Below are positions 8,272 to 18,030 of a stretch of 55,924 nucleotides of DNA, one piece after another (the stretch's first letter is position 1; the number at the start of each line of letters is the position of its first letter). Origin of the DNA: Oligoflexales bacterium (GTDB lineage Bacteria; Myxococcota_A; UBA9042; DTJE01); contig DUVQ01000158.1 in the NCBI GenBank assembly GCA_012840965.1, positions 1-55,924 on the forward strand, written 5' to 3'. The translations under genes and the position numbers were made by a program. Below the pieces are notes generated by a model, which saw only the letters and a program-made list of their open reading frames with translations, made no database searches and was not told where the DNA came from.

Positions 8272-9198
8272 ATGGCAAGCAAGGACTATTATAAAATTCT
8301 TGGAGTTGATAAATCGGCTGATGCCGATGAGTTGAAAAAAGCCTTTCATAAACTGGCGTTACAGTATCACCCAGACAGAAATCCAAACGACAAGGCCGCA
8401 GAAGAAAAGTTCAAAGAAATCAACGAGGCGTACGCAGTTCTATCTGACGCTGAAAAGCGCAAACAATACGACACCTTTGGCGCTGAAAACTTTAACCAAC
8501 GATTTACCCAGGAAGACATCTTCAGCGGTTTTGATTTTGGATCGATTTTTAGCGACCTTGGCTTGGGCGGGGGCGGCGGCATTTTTGAAACCCTTTTTGG
8601 TGGATTTGGTGGTCGCCAAAGAGGGCGAGCAGCTGGTGGAAATCCATTTGGCGGTGGGGGCAATCCATTTGGCGGTGGCATGCCCATGAAAGGACCCGAT
8701 GCGGTAGCGACCCTGCAAATCTCGTTCAGAGAAGCTATTTTAGGAGGCAACCGCGTCATCAGAACCGGTCATGATCACCAAAACGTGTCAGTTAAAATTC
8801 CGCCCGGCATAAACTCTGGTCGAAAACTCCGCCTTCGAGGCAAAGGTGGAAAATCCACCACCGGTGGCCCAAATGGAGACTTGATCATCACCGTTGAAGT
8901 GGCCCCGGATCCAGTCTTCACCCGAGATGGAGACGACCTCAGAAGCGAAGTTAAAGTGCCGCTTTCCACCTTTGTCTTAGGCGGCACCGCCGAGGTCGAA
9001 ACCTTGGAAGGCACCAAGCGTGTCAAAGTAAATCCAGGTACTCAGGCAGGCACCCAAGTTCGCTTGGTAGGCCAAGGAGTCCCAAAATCAGGTGGACACA
9101 AAGGCAATCTTTACGCCAGGCTGATGCCCATCCTGCCAATAAAACCAGATGCAAAAACAACAGAACTCTTTACCAAGCTTGCAGAACTTGGCCTGTAG
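8272..9198 (+). CDS. DnaJ-class J-protein, CbpA type (no zinc finger)
   Basis: A cytosolic co-chaperone that stimulates DnaK ATPase and delivers unfolded clients. The J-domain occupies residues 1-70 with Y-H-P-D-R-N, the essential HPD. It is followed by a Gly/Phe-rich linker (about 85-145, with F-G-G-G repeats) and two C-terminal beta domains ([13 protein letters not shown] and [11 protein letters not shown]). The four C-x-x-C-x-G-x-G repeats of true DnaJ are absent, making it a class-II protein of 308 residues. The ATG at 8272 is chosen because it begins the canonical D-Y-Y-K-I-L-G motif and has a TGAGGA-type ribosome site upstream; the longer frame runs back into the hexamer array. No dnaK or grpE is next to it. 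Confidence 0.94.
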   Translation: MASKDYYKILGVDKSADADELKKAFHKLALQYHPDRNPNDKAAEEKFKEINEAYAVLSDAEKRKQYDTFGAENFNQRFTQEDIFSGFDFGSIFSDLGLGGGGGIFETLFGGFGGRQRGRAAGGNPFGGGGNPFGGGMPMKGPDAVATLQISFREAILGGNRVIRTGHDHQNVSVKIPPGINSGRKLRLRGKGGKSTTGGPNGDLIITVEVAPDPVFTRDGDDLRSEVKVPLSTFVLGGTAEVETLEGTKRVKVNPGTQAGTQVRLVGQGVPKSGGHKGNLYARLMPILPIKPDAKTTELFTKLAELGL

Positions 9199-9222
9199 TC
9201 TCTTTTTAGTAGGAAATAATCA

Positions 9223-10170
9223 ATGGTCATCCAGGAAGGAATATTTTCTTGTCCAGGTGCGGCAGTCGGCCATAGTGGCGGAGCGCACCTGAATACTGGC
9301 TGCACCGCCGTTATTTTGGACCAAGCCTCCAATTATTCTGCCTATGTTGGTGGAGGCGCGGCCTCTGTTCGCCAAGTCTCAGCGCTATTTGCAGGCCATT
9401 CTGTAAGCGTCGCGGATGGGTTCATGGTTTGCGGCGGCAGTGCTTTTGGCCTTGACGCTTGCGGTGGTGGACTTAAGGCCTTGGAAGAGGCCGGTCGCGG
9501 AACAGCTGTTGGAAGAATGGTCGTGCCAGCCTTGCCATCAGCGGCTGTCTTTGACCTTGGAATTGGCAAAGTGCGGCCTGACTTTGACATGGGTTATGCA
9601 GCCGTCTTGGATGCAAATCCAGATGATGAAAGGGAGGGACGAGTCGGAGCCGGCTCTGGCTGCACAGTTGGAAAGGTCGCAGGAATTGACCGCGCCATGT
9701 GGGGCGGAGTTGGTGTTGCAACCGCAAAATGGCCCAACGGACTTCACGTGGCTGCATTGGTCGTTGTAAACGCGTTTGGAAACATCATCGACCCCAAAAC
9801 AGGACAAACTGTCGCTGGCGCTAGGGACCTGACCAAGCCTGGAGCCTTTATCAGCGCAGAAGCGTCCTTAATCGACGGTTTTATGGCCCGCATGACCGGG
9901 ATGAACACAACCATAGGCATAGTCATCACCAACGCAAAATTAAGCGGTTCTGAGTGTTATCGAGCAGCCACCCTAGCATCAGCCGGCTTTACCCACGCCA
10001 TCAGACCATGCTGGACTGGATATGATGGAGACATCGTTTTCCTGGGCGCAACAGGAGCGATTGCATCAGATTCCCACCAAGTTGGAGTTGGAGCCAACGC
10101 AGTGCTGCAAAGGGCCATTGTTAGGGCCGCTATTGCAGCCAATTTGGACGGTTCGTTGCCAACGGTTTAG
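9223..10170 (+). CDS. P1 (DmpA/S58) family peptidase
   Basis: A member of the self-cleaving N-terminal nucleophile-like aminopeptidase family (DmpA, BapA). The family makes an alpha/beta heterodimer by autoproteolysis just before a Ser or Thr nucleophile and removes N-terminal residues from small peptides or amides. Visible family motifs are V-G-H near residue 15, G-G-S-A-F-G-L-D-A, V-G-A-G-S-G-C-T-V-G-K, V-V-V-N-A-F-G-N, and the M-N-T-T-I-G stretch at 227-232, where the nucleophile Thr is expected. There is no signal peptide, so a cytosolic site is likely. At 315 residues it is within family size. The gene starts 24 bases after the J-protein stop. Natural substrate is not evident. Confidence 0.88.
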   Translation: MVIQEGIFSCPGAAVGHSGGAHLNTGCTAVILDQASNYSAYVGGGAASVRQVSALFAGHSVSVADGFMVCGGSAFGLDACGGGLKALEEAGRGTAVGRMVVPALPSAAVFDLGIGKVRPDFDMGYAAVLDANPDDEREGRVGAGSGCTVGKVAGIDRAMWGGVGVATAKWPNGLHVAALVVVNAFGNIIDPKTGQTVAGARDLTKPGAFISAEASLIDGFMARMTGMNTTIGIVITNAKLSGSECYRAATLASAGFTHAIRPCWTGYDGDIVFLGATGAIASDSHQVGVGANAVLQRAIVRAAIAANLDGSLPTV

Positions 10171-10200
10171 AGTATATTGCCATGTACAGGGGCTTTAAAA

Positions 10201-11379
10201 GTGGGCGAAAAGTTAAGCATAAAATCTGTTAACATCATAAAAATTGGCTGCTTAGTGCTTGTGGCCGGTTTTATTGGCCTTGGAACTGGGTGTAAAGAAA
10301 AGGTCCCATACCCGAAAATCCCGCTTGGCGGCGAAGAACCCAAGATTCAACCAACCCCAATTGGCGGCGGGTCACAACAAGCCTTGCAAGACGCAAATAC
10401 CCAAGAAGATGAGGGGCCTAGGCCTTGGCTGCTGGTTGTAACACCCCAAGGATCGTTTTTAGTAACGTCCAGCCCTGGGATGGATGACCTTGTGGTGCGA
10501 CGCACAAAAGCCTTGGTACACGTGGCTGATGATGGCCAAGTCTTTGGATTTGAACCTGTAATGCGAGACATCGGTGCAAATGGGCAGATGGCCTTTTTGC
10601 GCCCAGTTGGCCGCGTCAGCTCGGACGTACCTGTAACCTCCTTTGACATATCTGACATTAAGCAGGCCTTTGAAGCCGACCCAGACATGGCAAAAACTTA
10701 CTACCATCGAGAATCCTTGACTGCAATTGGCGCCCGCAAAAGCGTCGTCACTTGGTTGGCCAAGGTCCAAAGCTTCCTCGGAGGGGCCCATCCCTACGCT
10801 TCATTTGAACTTAAGTCCTTTGATTTATTGACAGGTCAGCTGGCCAAGTCAACAGAACTTGAAGGCGACCGCAACATTCCAGCCGAGATTTTAGGCAATC
10901 GTTACAAAGACGCCTGTGTAAGGGACTTGATCGGGATAGCGCCAGTTGAAGGATGGCAAGGGAAACCAGCTTGGCTTGCGGCTCTCGGACACGAATTTGA
11001 ATCATGTGCTGGCGAGTTGCTTTTGGCGCAACTTAAGGATATCCCAGATGAAACACCGGATTACTTGATGGATAACTTGTCCCAAGGAACCGTTTCGCTT
11101 GGCGATGAATCCTTTCCAGGTGTAGTCGATTTAAGGGTTGCAAGAAACAAGGAAATGGCGGTCCTTTTGATGGGGCGAGACCTAAAGGATAAAGCACCGT
11201 TACCTTGGCAATCATCGGATCCAGTTGCCAAAAACAGGATCAAAAGGGAACTGCGAGTCTGGCAGAAAGGGACTAAACAGCCTGTTGTAATAGGCAGGGC
11301 GTCCGCGCTGCTGTCGGCTCAATTCCTGGATGGACATGAATTTCCTGACAGGATCCTGAAATCATTTGATGCACTTTAG
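10201..11379 (+). CDS. Hypothetical lipoprotein
   Basis: A 392-residue protein from the GTG at 10201, which has AGGGG about 9 bases upstream; an in-frame TTG at 10177 would add eight residues. The N-terminus has a Lys-bearing n-region, a hydrophobic stretch and the lipobox G-T-G-C, so it should be a lipid-anchored envelope protein. After a Pro/Gly-rich linker the body is mixed alpha/beta with no motif I recognise. Two cysteine-containing segments (D-A-C-V-R-D-L and F-E-S-C-A-G-E) could form a disulphide in the periplasm. It lies in a + strand run with the P1 peptidase and a membrane protein, which gives no firm functional hint. Confidence 0.75.
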   Translation: MGEKLSIKSVNIIKIGCLVLVAGFIGLGTGCKEKVPYPKIPLGGEEPKIQPTPIGGGSQQALQDANTQEDEGPRPWLLVVTPQGSFLVTSSPGMDDLVVRRTKALVHVADDGQVFGFEPVMRDIGANGQMAFLRPVGRVSSDVPVTSFDISDIKQAFEADPDMAKTYYHRESLTAIGARKSVVTWLAKVQSFLGGAHPYASFELKSFDLLTGQLAKSTELEGDRNIPAEILGNRYKDACVRDLIGIAPVEGWQGKPAWLAALGHEFESCAGELLLAQLKDIPDETPDYLMDNLSQGTVSLGDESFPGVVDLRVARNKEMAVLLMGRDLKDKAPLPWQSSDPVAKNRIKRELRVWQKGTKQPVVIGRASALLSAQFLDGHEFPDRILKSFDAL

Positions 11380-11451
11380 TTATTTGAAGTCTTGAGGTTT
11401 TTACAGGCATTTGATTGACATTTACTTCCGATTAATGGTACCGGAGCCTCC

Positions 11452-12990
11452 ATGAATAGTGCGCATACAATTTTGCGAGTTTTGTCTTCGAAGGTTAGCC
11501 TGATTGCTGCGGGCCTCATCTTGGTGGCAGCTGCACTTTTTGCGGCAGACCTGCCACAAGGCGGTTCAAGCCGAGACTTGCTTGCGATTTGGCCTTTGGC
11601 CTCAGGGCCATATGTCGTGCTTTTAAGCTTGCACCACCTAGCCAGAAGCCCGCTTGTCTGGAGCGCAATCCTGCTTGCTATTTTGCACATGGTGGCAGTC
11701 AGGCTGGTTAAGCCAACCAAACCCGCCAAAATCGACATAACAAATGTGGTTTTGGCGATTGTCACCATGGCGGCCATGGTGTTTTTGGCCCTGGACCATA
11801 AATCCCCGCCTGTGGTCGAAAACACGCGCCTTATGGTTCACTTGGACGACGGCGCTCGTCAAGTTGTTGATGAAGGCTCAGCCTATCTTTTGCCATCATC
11901 ACAAGGCCAACGCACCCTACTCTTTGGGACAGCCGATATCGGACCTTATGCGGTGGAGTCAGGGTCAAAACTGGCCATTCACCTGCCGCTTGCTAATGGC
12001 CAAGCTGGAGATCTAGCGGTATCTGCAAGGCGACCAGTTGCAAACGACACGCCCACACCACGGACAGGTCCCGGACTGCTGCCCGGCTTAGGCACCCTGA
12101 TAATTGGGGGCTTGGCACTTTGGGCGATTATTGCCACTACCAGACAGCAACTGCTCAAACCCATACCTCAACGCCTGGGCTGGCTTACCGGTTTTGTAGC
12201 AGTCGCAGTCTTGGTCCTCGCAAATCCTTGGACAACACCAGGTTCTGGCAGATTTCCCGTTGGCGAGCATGTCACCGGAGCACCCGTGATCCATCACATG
12301 ATTGCCAAGGGTGCGCTTGATGTATCCTCCTGGAATGCTTGGCTTCCCGCGTTTTTTAACTACCATGCCGTTACCATCATGGCGCACATTGCGGCTTTAA
12401 TCGGCATCGTCGCGCTGGCCCTTTTGCTGCGAGACCGCGTTTCCGGGCCCAGCACCATCCCTGCCAAGACCGCTGCGCTTGCTGGCTTTACCTTCTTTGC
12501 TATTGGGCTGCTGCTTGTTGGCCACGCGCTGCTCAGGATTCCCCTACCAGTTGATGAATTGGAGCTGCAGACCATCTTCATCACCCAAGTACTACCCAGA
12601 ATAAGGGCTGACGTATCCGTTTCTTACACTTCACTTTCACATGGCGGCCCCTATTCGCTTCCAGTGCTAAGCGGGCTTGTACCAGCCTTAGGTTACTTGG
12701 TGATTGGACTTTCAATGGCGTCAGCGGCGCTGCGAGCTTCTGCAAAGCCCAAAAAGGCGCTTGAACTGCGAACAATCCTGATTTTGCTGGTTTTGGCTGG
12801 TTTGGCCAGATCAGCGTTGGCTTTTTGGTTTGGAAATACAACAACAGCTCCGGCGGCTGCCCAGACGATTGCGTTGATTGCATCCTGCTTGGCGGTTTTT
12901 GGCCTGTTTGCTGATTGTGATGACGCAAAGGCAATGCCATCTTGGCTTGCTGTAACGTCGGCCATGCTGTTGATAATCCTAGTCCCTTAG
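11452..12990 (+). CDS. Polytopic membrane protein, possibly ResB-like at the N-terminus
   Basis: 512 residues with about nine to ten hydrophobic segments separated by short charged loops, plus one ~100-residue soluble region (about 120-205). The first part (a membrane helix, a loop, then H-H-L-A-R-S-P-L-V-W-S-A-I-L-L-A-I-L-H-M) has the feel of ResB/Ccs1 proteins of cytochrome c assembly, where a S-x-x-F-x-x-L-L-x-L-L-x-x-N helix follows the first one. The second half includes N-Y-H-A-V-T-I-M-A-H with two His in a membrane helix. The tryptophan-rich WWD motif of CcsA is not visible, so the resemblance is weak. The ATG at 11452 has GGAG about 7 bases upstream. Function unknown. Confidence 0.7.
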   Translation: MNSAHTILRVLSSKVSLIAAGLILVAAALFAADLPQGGSSRDLLAIWPLASGPYVVLLSLHHLARSPLVWSAILLAILHMVAVRLVKPTKPAKIDITNVVLAIVTMAAMVFLALDHKSPPVVENTRLMVHLDDGARQVVDEGSAYLLPSSQGQRTLLFGTADIGPYAVESGSKLAIHLPLANGQAGDLAVSARRPVANDTPTPRTGPGLLPGLGTLIIGGLALWAIIATTRQQLLKPIPQRLGWLTGFVAVAVLVLANPWTTPGSGRFPVGEHVTGAPVIHHMIAKGALDVSSWNAWLPAFFNYHAVTIMAHIAALIGIVALALLLRDRVSGPSTIPAKTAALAGFTFFAIGLLLVGHALLRIPLPVDELELQTIFITQVLPRIRADVSVSYTSLSHGGPYSLPVLSGLVPALGYLVIGLSMASAALRASAKPKKALELRTILILLVLAGLARSALAFWFGNTTTAPAAAQTIALIASCLAVFGLFADCDDAKAMPSWLAVTSAMLLIILVP

Positions 12991-13029
12991 GAGAATTTTG
13001 CCTTAAATTCAGGACCCTTACTAGATTTA

Positions 13030-13060
13030 TTGGCAAATACCGAGCCAAAGTCTCTATAAT
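13030..13060 (+). promoter_or_regulatory. Candidate sigma-70-type promoter
   Basis: TTGGCA at 13030-13035 and a perfect TATAAT at 13055-13060, separated by 19 bases, lie 29 bases before the GTG of the lipoprotein gene. The spacing is longer than the usual 17, so strength is uncertain. Confidence 0.45.
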
Positions 13061-13088
13061 TCGCATCAGTGGAGCCAGTGGGAGAGCC

Positions 13089-13955
13089 GTGATTCGTCTA
13101 CTTGCCGTCATTACAGTCGTTGTTGCATTAAGCGGGTGCGCTGATGGTGACATGGGGCGTGTTTTAGATATCGCGGGCGAACCCCATAGCACGGACGTCA
13201 CCTACCTGCATGACGCCTTGATTGTTGGTTATGACGCAGCCAACAAGCCTACAGATACGACTGTACCTTTGGATTTGGACCAACCTGCAGACAGCTACGA
13301 ACAAGACGACACGTTAGAACCACTGGATTCCCAGTTGAACGACAATTGGGAACCAGAGGTACCTTCAGAATCTGACGTTGTCGATCCAGATGGCATTGAC
13401 AGCCCCCAAGACGGCCATGATTATGACGAAGGTTCAGACGATCCTGGCATAAATGGAGACATAGATTTGACGCCATGCGATGAAGGTGGCGATTACTGTG
13501 AATCAGACATGGTGTGCGACAAGGGCAAAAATGAATGTATCGACATCAAAAACTGCTCTGATGAAGGGGAATTGACGTACAGCGAGCTGATTGCCAAGCT
13601 CATGTTGGAAAAATCAATATATGTGAAAGTCACCGCTCGGGTTTGGGTGGGCACCCCTTCCTGCAGCCAGCGGAACTGCCCTGAAAACGAGCCATGCTGC
13701 AACAAGTGTTTTTCACAATTGTTCATTGGCGACATTGGTATGCCGCCTTTGGTGTTAAGCGGAAACACTGACGACGCAGCATTAATCGGATGTCAGGGGA
13801 CTGAATGTGAAGTAAAGTGCGAGCCGTTTGAACCTGACAAGTTGTACCGCTTCTGGGGGCGAGTCAAACTTTCCGAGGCCAGGGGAGAGTTTAGAATTGA
13901 CGGCTACTGCAAAATTCCAGAAGATGAACGGGAAGTTAGGTGGACAATCCCTTAG
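13089..13955 (+). CDS. Acidic Cys-rich lipoprotein
   Basis: 288 residues. The start is GTG 13089, with GGGAG just upstream (from 13080), because it opens a clean lipoprotein signal M-I-R-L-L-A-V-I-T-V-V-V-A-L-S-G-C; the longer frame back to 12942 overlaps the previous gene. The lipobox Cys is followed by ~110 residues rich in Asp, Glu, Pro and Ser, a disordered spacer common in lipoproteins of this genome. It ends with a Cys-rich globular part containing E-P-C-C-N-K-C-F and a C-x-G-x-E-C-x-V-K-C pattern, likely disulphide-bonded. A TATAAT promoter-like site precedes it. The final 16 bases overlap the SDR gene. No family recognised. Confidence 0.78.
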   Translation: MIRLLAVITVVVALSGCADGDMGRVLDIAGEPHSTDVTYLHDALIVGYDAANKPTDTTVPLDLDQPADSYEQDDTLEPLDSQLNDNWEPEVPSESDVVDPDGIDSPQDGHDYDEGSDDPGINGDIDLTPCDEGGDYCESDMVCDKGKNECIDIKNCSDEGELTYSELIAKLMLEKSIYVKVTARVWVGTPSCSQRNCPENEPCCNKCFSQLFIGDIGMPPLVLSGNTDDAALIGCQGTECEVKCEPFEPDKLYRFWGRVKLSEARGEFRIDGYCKIPEDEREVRWTIP

Positions 13956-14680
13956 CATCAGCCAACAAAGTAGCTTTGGTTACAGGCGCAGCTGTCAGAG
14001 TGGGCAGGGAGATAGCGCTGACTTTGGCCAAGGCTGGTTGTGACATCGTCGTCCACTATCGTAATTCCGTAAAGCAAGCCCAAGAAGTTGCAAATGAAAT
14101 CCGGGCAATGGGGCAGAAGGCGGAATGCATATCAGCTGATTTGACAGATTCAAACGCGATTGACGAGCTGTTTTTAAAAGTACTGGACCGGTTTGGACGC
14201 TTGGATATCTTGGTAAACAGTGCAGCTGTCTTTGCCAGGACCCCTGTGGGCGAACTGGACGAGGCGGACTTTGATTTTCACATCAACATGAACTTGAAGG
14301 CACCCTATCTGTGCAGCATTGCGGCCGCCAAACTTATGCATGATGGCGGCGCTATCATCAACATCGCGGATGTCGCGGCAGAACGGCCGTTTAAAAACCA
14401 TGTCCCTTACTGTGTATCGAAGGCAGGGCTGCTGATGCTGACCCGTGGTCTAGCCAAAGGGCTTGCCCCAGCTATCAGGGTCAATGCGGTGTCTCCAGGC
14501 ACCGTTTTGTTCAGAGACGACGAAGACGAAGCTGCCAGAAACTTTGTAATTTCCAGGATTCCCATGGGTGATGTGGGCACCCCAAAAGACATTGCCACCG
14601 CAGTTCGATTCTTGGCCATTGAGGCCACCTATGTGACTGGCCAGATTTTGGCCGTCGATGGTGGACGGTCTCTACACTAA
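13940..14680 (+). CDS. Short-chain dehydrogenase, pteridine reductase-like
   Basis: A 246-residue classical SDR. The NADP-binding turn is T-G-A-A-V-R-V-G-R (about residues 14-22), followed by V-V-H-Y-R-N-S, which suits NADPH preference. N-S-A-A-V-F replaces the usual NNAG, as in FolM/pteridine reductases where an N-x-A-S-x-F type sequence is typical. The catalytic pair is Y-C-V-S-K, followed by N-A-V-S-P-G-T and a C-terminal [11 protein letters not shown] role in tetrahydropterin or tetrahydrofolate reduction is the best guess; a general carbonyl reductase is the alternative. The GTG start at 13940 lies inside the end of the lipoprotein gene. It ends convergently with ruvB, the two stops overlapping by four bases. 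Confidence 0.85.
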   Translation: MDNPLASANKVALVTGAAVRVGREIALTLAKAGCDIVVHYRNSVKQAQEVANEIRAMGQKAECISADLTDSNAIDELFLKVLDRFGRLDILVNSAAVFARTPVGELDEADFDFHINMNLKAPYLCSIAAAKLMHDGGAIINIADVAAERPFKNHVPYCVSKAGLLMLTRGLAKGLAPAIRVNAVSPGTVLFRDDEDEAARNFVISRIPMGDVGTPKDIATAVRFLAIEATYVTGQILAVDGGRSLH

Positions 14681-15699
14681 AAAAGCGTGCCAGGCTTTCT
14701 TGGAACAGACTTGTGCAGATGGGCCATTGCCCTGGAAGTGGCCACCCTACCCCTGGCTGTGCGCTGGATGAAGCCCTCTTGCAGCAGATAAGGCTCGTAG
14801 ACTTCCTCCAAGGTGTCACGCTCTTCTGATAGCGACGCACAAAGGGTCTCGATACCAACTGGGCCACCATCAAATTTATCAATAATAGTCAGCAGGTACT
14901 TTCTGTCCATCGCATCAAGGCCAGCACTATCGACATCCAGGCGGTCCATCGCAGAGCAGGCAATCTGGTGGGTAACCACACCATCACCTTCGACCTGGGC
15001 AAAGTCGCGCACTCGGCGTAGCAGGCGATTGGCAATCCTTGGCGTGCCACGGGCGCGACGGCCGATCTCGTCGGTAGCATCCTTGCTGATCTTCAGCCTA
15101 AGCAGCTTGGCCGAGCGCTCGACGATTAACGCCAATTCATTAACTGGGTAATGATCCAGCCTTTCCACGATCCCAAAACGGTCGCGAAGTGGCGAAGTCA
15201 GCAATCCAGTCCTAGTCGTGGCGCCAATCAATGTAAAACGCTTTAACTTCAGCTTGATTGATCTAGCGCCCGGCCCTTCGCCGATGACCACGTCGAAGTT
15301 GAAGTCCTCCATTGCGGGGTAAAGGTTTTCCTCGACAACTGGATTCAGGCGGTGGATTTCGTCGATAAACAGGACATCGTTTTGAGAAAGATTGGTAAGG
15401 ATCCCAGCCAAATCGCCTTTCTTTTCAATGGCTGGCCCTGAAGTCTGCTTTAAATCGACCCCAAGTTCAGCCGCCAAGATGTGGGCCAGAGTCGTTTTGC
15501 CCAAACCAGGCGGGCCACACAGCAAAATGTGGTCAAGCGCGTCGCCACGATGTTTGGCTGCCTGGACAAAGATGCGAAGCTTATCTTTTAAAGCCTCCTG
15601 ACCGACAAAATCGGCAAATGAACGGGGCCGCAAAGCAAACTCCCCAGCTTCCTCACCTGTCTTTACAGCGGTTATAACCCTGCTGGTATCTGAACTCAT
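14677..15699 (-). CDS. ruvB: Holliday junction branch-migration helicase RuvB
   Basis: RuvB is the hexameric AAA+ motor that, with RuvA, drives Holliday junction branch migration. The protein (340 residues, normal length) shows [12 protein letters not shown], Walker [10 protein letters not shown], Walker [10 protein letters not shown], sensor I I-G-A-T-T-R-T-G, and the C-terminal winged helix with [10 protein letters not shown]. It is the last gene of the ruvC-ruvA-ruvB run, starting 9 bases after the ruvA stop, and ends tail to tail with the SDR gene. Confidence 0.98.
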   Translation of the reverse strand: MSSDTSRVITAVKTGEEAGEFALRPRSFADFVGQEALKDKLRIFVQAAKHRGDALDHILLCGPPGLGKTTLAHILAAELGVDLKQTSGPAIEKKGDLAGILTNLSQNDVLFIDEIHRLNPVVEENLYPAMEDFNFDVVIGEGPGARSIKLKLKRFTLIGATTRTGLLTSPLRDRFGIVERLDHYPVNELALIVERSAKLLRLKISKDATDEIGRRARGTPRIANRLLRRVRDFAQVEGDGVVTHQIACSAMDRLDVDSAGLDAMDRKYLLTIIDKFDGGPVGIETLCASLSEERDTLEEVYEPYLLQEGFIQRTARGRVATSRAMAHLHKSVPRKPGTLF

Positions 15700-15707
15700 G
15701 CAACCCC

Positions 15708-16313
15708 CTAGCCGTGCTTAGACTGCAGCACCGCAAGAGCCTTTAAAACCAGGCCTTCTAAGTCATCGCCATCCTTGATCTGGACCTGGCGAATCGCGGC
15801 CTCGACGTCTCTTGGACCAAAGCCAAGATTGGCCAGGGCCGATCTTAAGTCATCGAGAAGGACTGTGGGAATTTCGTGCTTGGGAGCTACCTCGATGGCG
15901 ATTGGTAACTCTATGAATTTCTTTGAAAGTTCCAACACCAAGCGCTCGGCTATTTTTTTACCAACACCTGGAATCTGCGAAAGCAGGCGCAGGTCCTTGT
16001 CTCTGATTGCGGCCACCAGTTCTGCGATGGGAAACCCGCCAACTATCTGGGTACCAAGCTTTGGGCCAACGCCTGTGACTTGGGTGACCATATCAAAGAC
16101 CAGCCGATGGTCTCTGGTTGCAAACCCGTGTAATATAAAGGCATCTTCCCTGACTATCGTTCGCACCCAAAGCGTGACTTCCTCGCCAATGGGGCCAAAG
16201 GTTTCCAGAGTCTGGCGGTCTACCCTGACCTCATATCCCACGCCGTTGACATCGACAATGACGTCCAAGTCCTCAACGTGACGCAAAATTCCTTGCAGAT
16301 ATCCAATCACCAT
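15708..16313 (-). CDS. ruvA: Holliday junction DNA-binding subunit RuvA
   Basis: RuvA binds the four-way junction as a tetramer and loads RuvB. The 201-residue protein has the N-terminal OB fold ([10 protein letters not shown]), two helix-hairpin-helix motifs (V-T-G-V-G-P-K-L-G and [12 protein letters not shown]), and the C-terminal three-helix RuvB-binding domain (A-L-A-N-L-G-F). Its start overlaps the ruvC end by seven bases, consistent with translational coupling. Confidence 0.97.
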   Translation of the reverse strand: MVIGYLQGILRHVEDLDVIVDVNGVGYEVRVDRQTLETFGPIGEEVTLWVRTIVREDAFILHGFATRDHRLVFDMVTQVTGVGPKLGTQIVGGFPIAELVAAIRDKDLRLLSQIPGVGKKIAERLVLELSKKFIELPIAIEVAPKHEIPTVLLDDLRSALANLGFGPRDVEAAIRQVQIKDGDDLEGLVLKALAVLQSKHG

Positions 16314-16825
16314 CGACCTCCACGGCCACCTTGCATCTGTTCGAGGATAGCATAACTGCCGGACAACATCTGGTGTGTCATCGCAATAGCCAAGGCATCG
16401 GCGGCATCCTCAGGTGGGTCCTCGTCAAGGCTTAGTATGGCGCGAACCAGTGCTCCCACCTGCCCTTTGATGGCACGCCCACTGCCAGTAACCGATTTTT
16501 TGACTTGAGCCGGAGTATATTCAAACAAGGGAAGGCCAGCCTGCTCGACCACCAGCAAAACCACGCCTCGGGCATGCCCCAGTTTAAGCGCAGAGTCAGC
16601 ATTTTTGGACACAAAAACCCGCTCAACGGCCACCTCTGTAACCGAATGCCTCTTGATGATCTCGCTTAACCCAGCATAAAGCTTGGCAAGCCTAGTCCCC
16701 ATTGGCAAGTTTGCGCCCAGCTGCAGGGTCCCATACTCGACGGCCTTGGTGTTTCCCCAATCGCCCTCAACCACCCCATAACCGGTGATCCGACTACCGG
16801 GGTCAATACCCAGAATCCGGCTCAT
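16307..16825 (-). CDS. ruvC: Crossover junction endonuclease RuvC
   Basis: RuvC resolves Holliday junctions by symmetric cleavage. At 172 residues it is full length, with an RNase H-like fold: I-L-G-I-D-P-G-S-R-I-T-G-Y-G at the N-terminus (first catalytic Asp), V-A-V-E-R-V-F-V-S-K-N (Glu), and the C-terminal D-A-A-D-A-L-A-I-A acidic pair. It lies 36 bases downstream of yebC, the arrangement common in many bacteria. Confidence 0.97.
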   Translation of the reverse strand: MSRILGIDPGSRITGYGVVEGDWGNTKAVEYGTLQLGANLPMGTRLAKLYAGLSEIIKRHSVTEVAVERVFVSKNADSALKLGHARGVVLLVVEQAGLPLFEYTPAQVKKSVTGSGRAIKGQVGALVRAILSLDEDPPEDAADALAIAMTHQMLSGSYAILEQMQGGRGGRW

Positions 16826-16861
16826 GTTGTATCCACATTTAAAAGGAGGGTGCCCTCGCCA

Positions 16862-17611
16862 TCAGCCGGCCAAGGCTTCCATTTCTTCGTCATCGATATC
16901 GAAGTTCGCCCAAACGTTCTGGACATCGTCTGAGTCTTCGAGATTTTCCATCAGGCGCAGCATCTGCTCGGCTTCCTTACCAGTCAGCTTGACGGTGGAA
17001 TTGGGAAGCTTCGCATTTTTGGTAGATGTGACATTCAGGCCGGCTTCTCTGAGTTTATCTGCGACTTCATTAAGTTCGCTGGGCTCGGTGGTAATCTCAA
17101 ACAGGCCATCGCCACCCTCAACATCCTCGGCACCAGCCTCAAGCGCGGCCATCATGACGGTATCTTCGTCCAAGTCCTCGCCTTCAACTTCGATGACACC
17201 GGCCATCCTGAAGTTCCAGGCAACGGCGTTCTGGGTCGCCATATTTCCGCCGCTCTTGGACACAATTCTGCGAATTTCGGCAACACAACGGTTTTTATTA
17301 TCGGTAGTGCAGTCGATTATTATGGCAGTTCCGCCTGGACCATACGCTTCGTAGGTGATTTCTTCGTAAGACACCCCTTCCAATTCGCCGGTGCCCTTCT
17401 TAATCGCCCTTTCGATGTTATCCGAGGGCATATTTTGGGCCTTAGCCGTCAGCACCGCCTGTCGCAGGCGAGGATTAGCCTCAGTATCACCGCCACCCAT
17501 ACGAGCAGCAATCGTGATTTCCTTGATCAACCGTGTAAAAATACGCCCTCTGGCCGCGTCGGCCTTACCCTTTTTGTGCTTAATCGTCGCCCACTTACTA
17601 TGTCCAGACAT
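16862..17611 (-). CDS. yebC: YebC/PmpR (TACO1) family protein
   Basis: The protein starts M-S-G-H-S-K-W-A-T-I-K-H-K-K and continues D-A-A-R-G-R-I-F-T-R-L-I-K-E-I, then N-M-P-S-D-N-I-E-R-A-I-K-K-G, the hallmarks of the family. At 249 residues it has normal length with the acidic central domain. The family was annotated as transcriptional regulators; recent work on YebC/TACO1 homologues points to relieving ribosome stalling on proline stretches, so the exact role here is open. It heads the yebC-ruvC-ruvA-ruvB run. Confidence 0.96.
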   Translation of the reverse strand: MSGHSKWATIKHKKGKADAARGRIFTRLIKEITIAARMGGGDTEANPRLRQAVLTAKAQNMPSDNIERAIKKGTGELEGVSYEEITYEAYGPGGTAIIIDCTTDNKNRCVAEIRRIVSKSGGNMATQNAVAWNFRMAGVIEVEGEDLDEDTVMMAALEAGAEDVEGGDGLFEITTEPSELNEVADKLREAGLNVTSTKNAKLPNSTVKLTGKEAEQMLRLMENLEDSDDVQNVWANFDIDDEEMEALAG

Positions 17612-17701
17612 ACCACATCCTCGCTGTCAAAAGCTATATCGATAGGACCGCTTATCGCCGCGGCGACCATTGCGAACCCGAACCGCGCATTTTTTATCAC
17701 A

Positions 17702-17858
17702 TTACACGCCATCATGCAATCCAAAATCGGCCACAACCAAGGCCGCCAAATCGCTGGCTTGGGCCAGTCGCAGGCCTGGGATTAGTGCCAGCCTGCAAGA
17801 TTTCACCAAGCTTAGTTTGCCCTTCCAGCAGCACGACCACCTCGGCTAAATCATTCAT
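17702..17858 (-). pseudogene. Possible frameshifted small gene remnant
   Basis: From an ATG at 17858 with a G-rich ribosome-site-like stretch upstream, the minus strand reads M-N-D-L-A-E-V-V-V-L-L-E-G-Q-T-K-L-G-E-I and then becomes Pro/Arg/Gly-rich, ending at 17712. A different frame across the second half reads A-L-I-P-G-L-R-L-A-Q-A-S-D-L-A-A-L-V-V-A, ending at 17702. Each half looks protein-like only in its own frame, which suggests a frameshift. I do not recognise the protein, and chance is a real alternative at this length. Confidence 0.3.
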
Positions 17859-18030
17859 GGGTCATGCCCCCCTGGATCACATTCTTTGGCCAAAGGAGTC
17901 TTTCAAGCCCCGCCCGTCCCTGATATTCAACATGCCTACCCCAACCTTGAGCACCCTGCCCTGCCTAGACAATCAACTATAGCTGCAACGATAAAGGCTT
18001 CCCGCATCATTTTTTGATGTGTTTTTTAAT

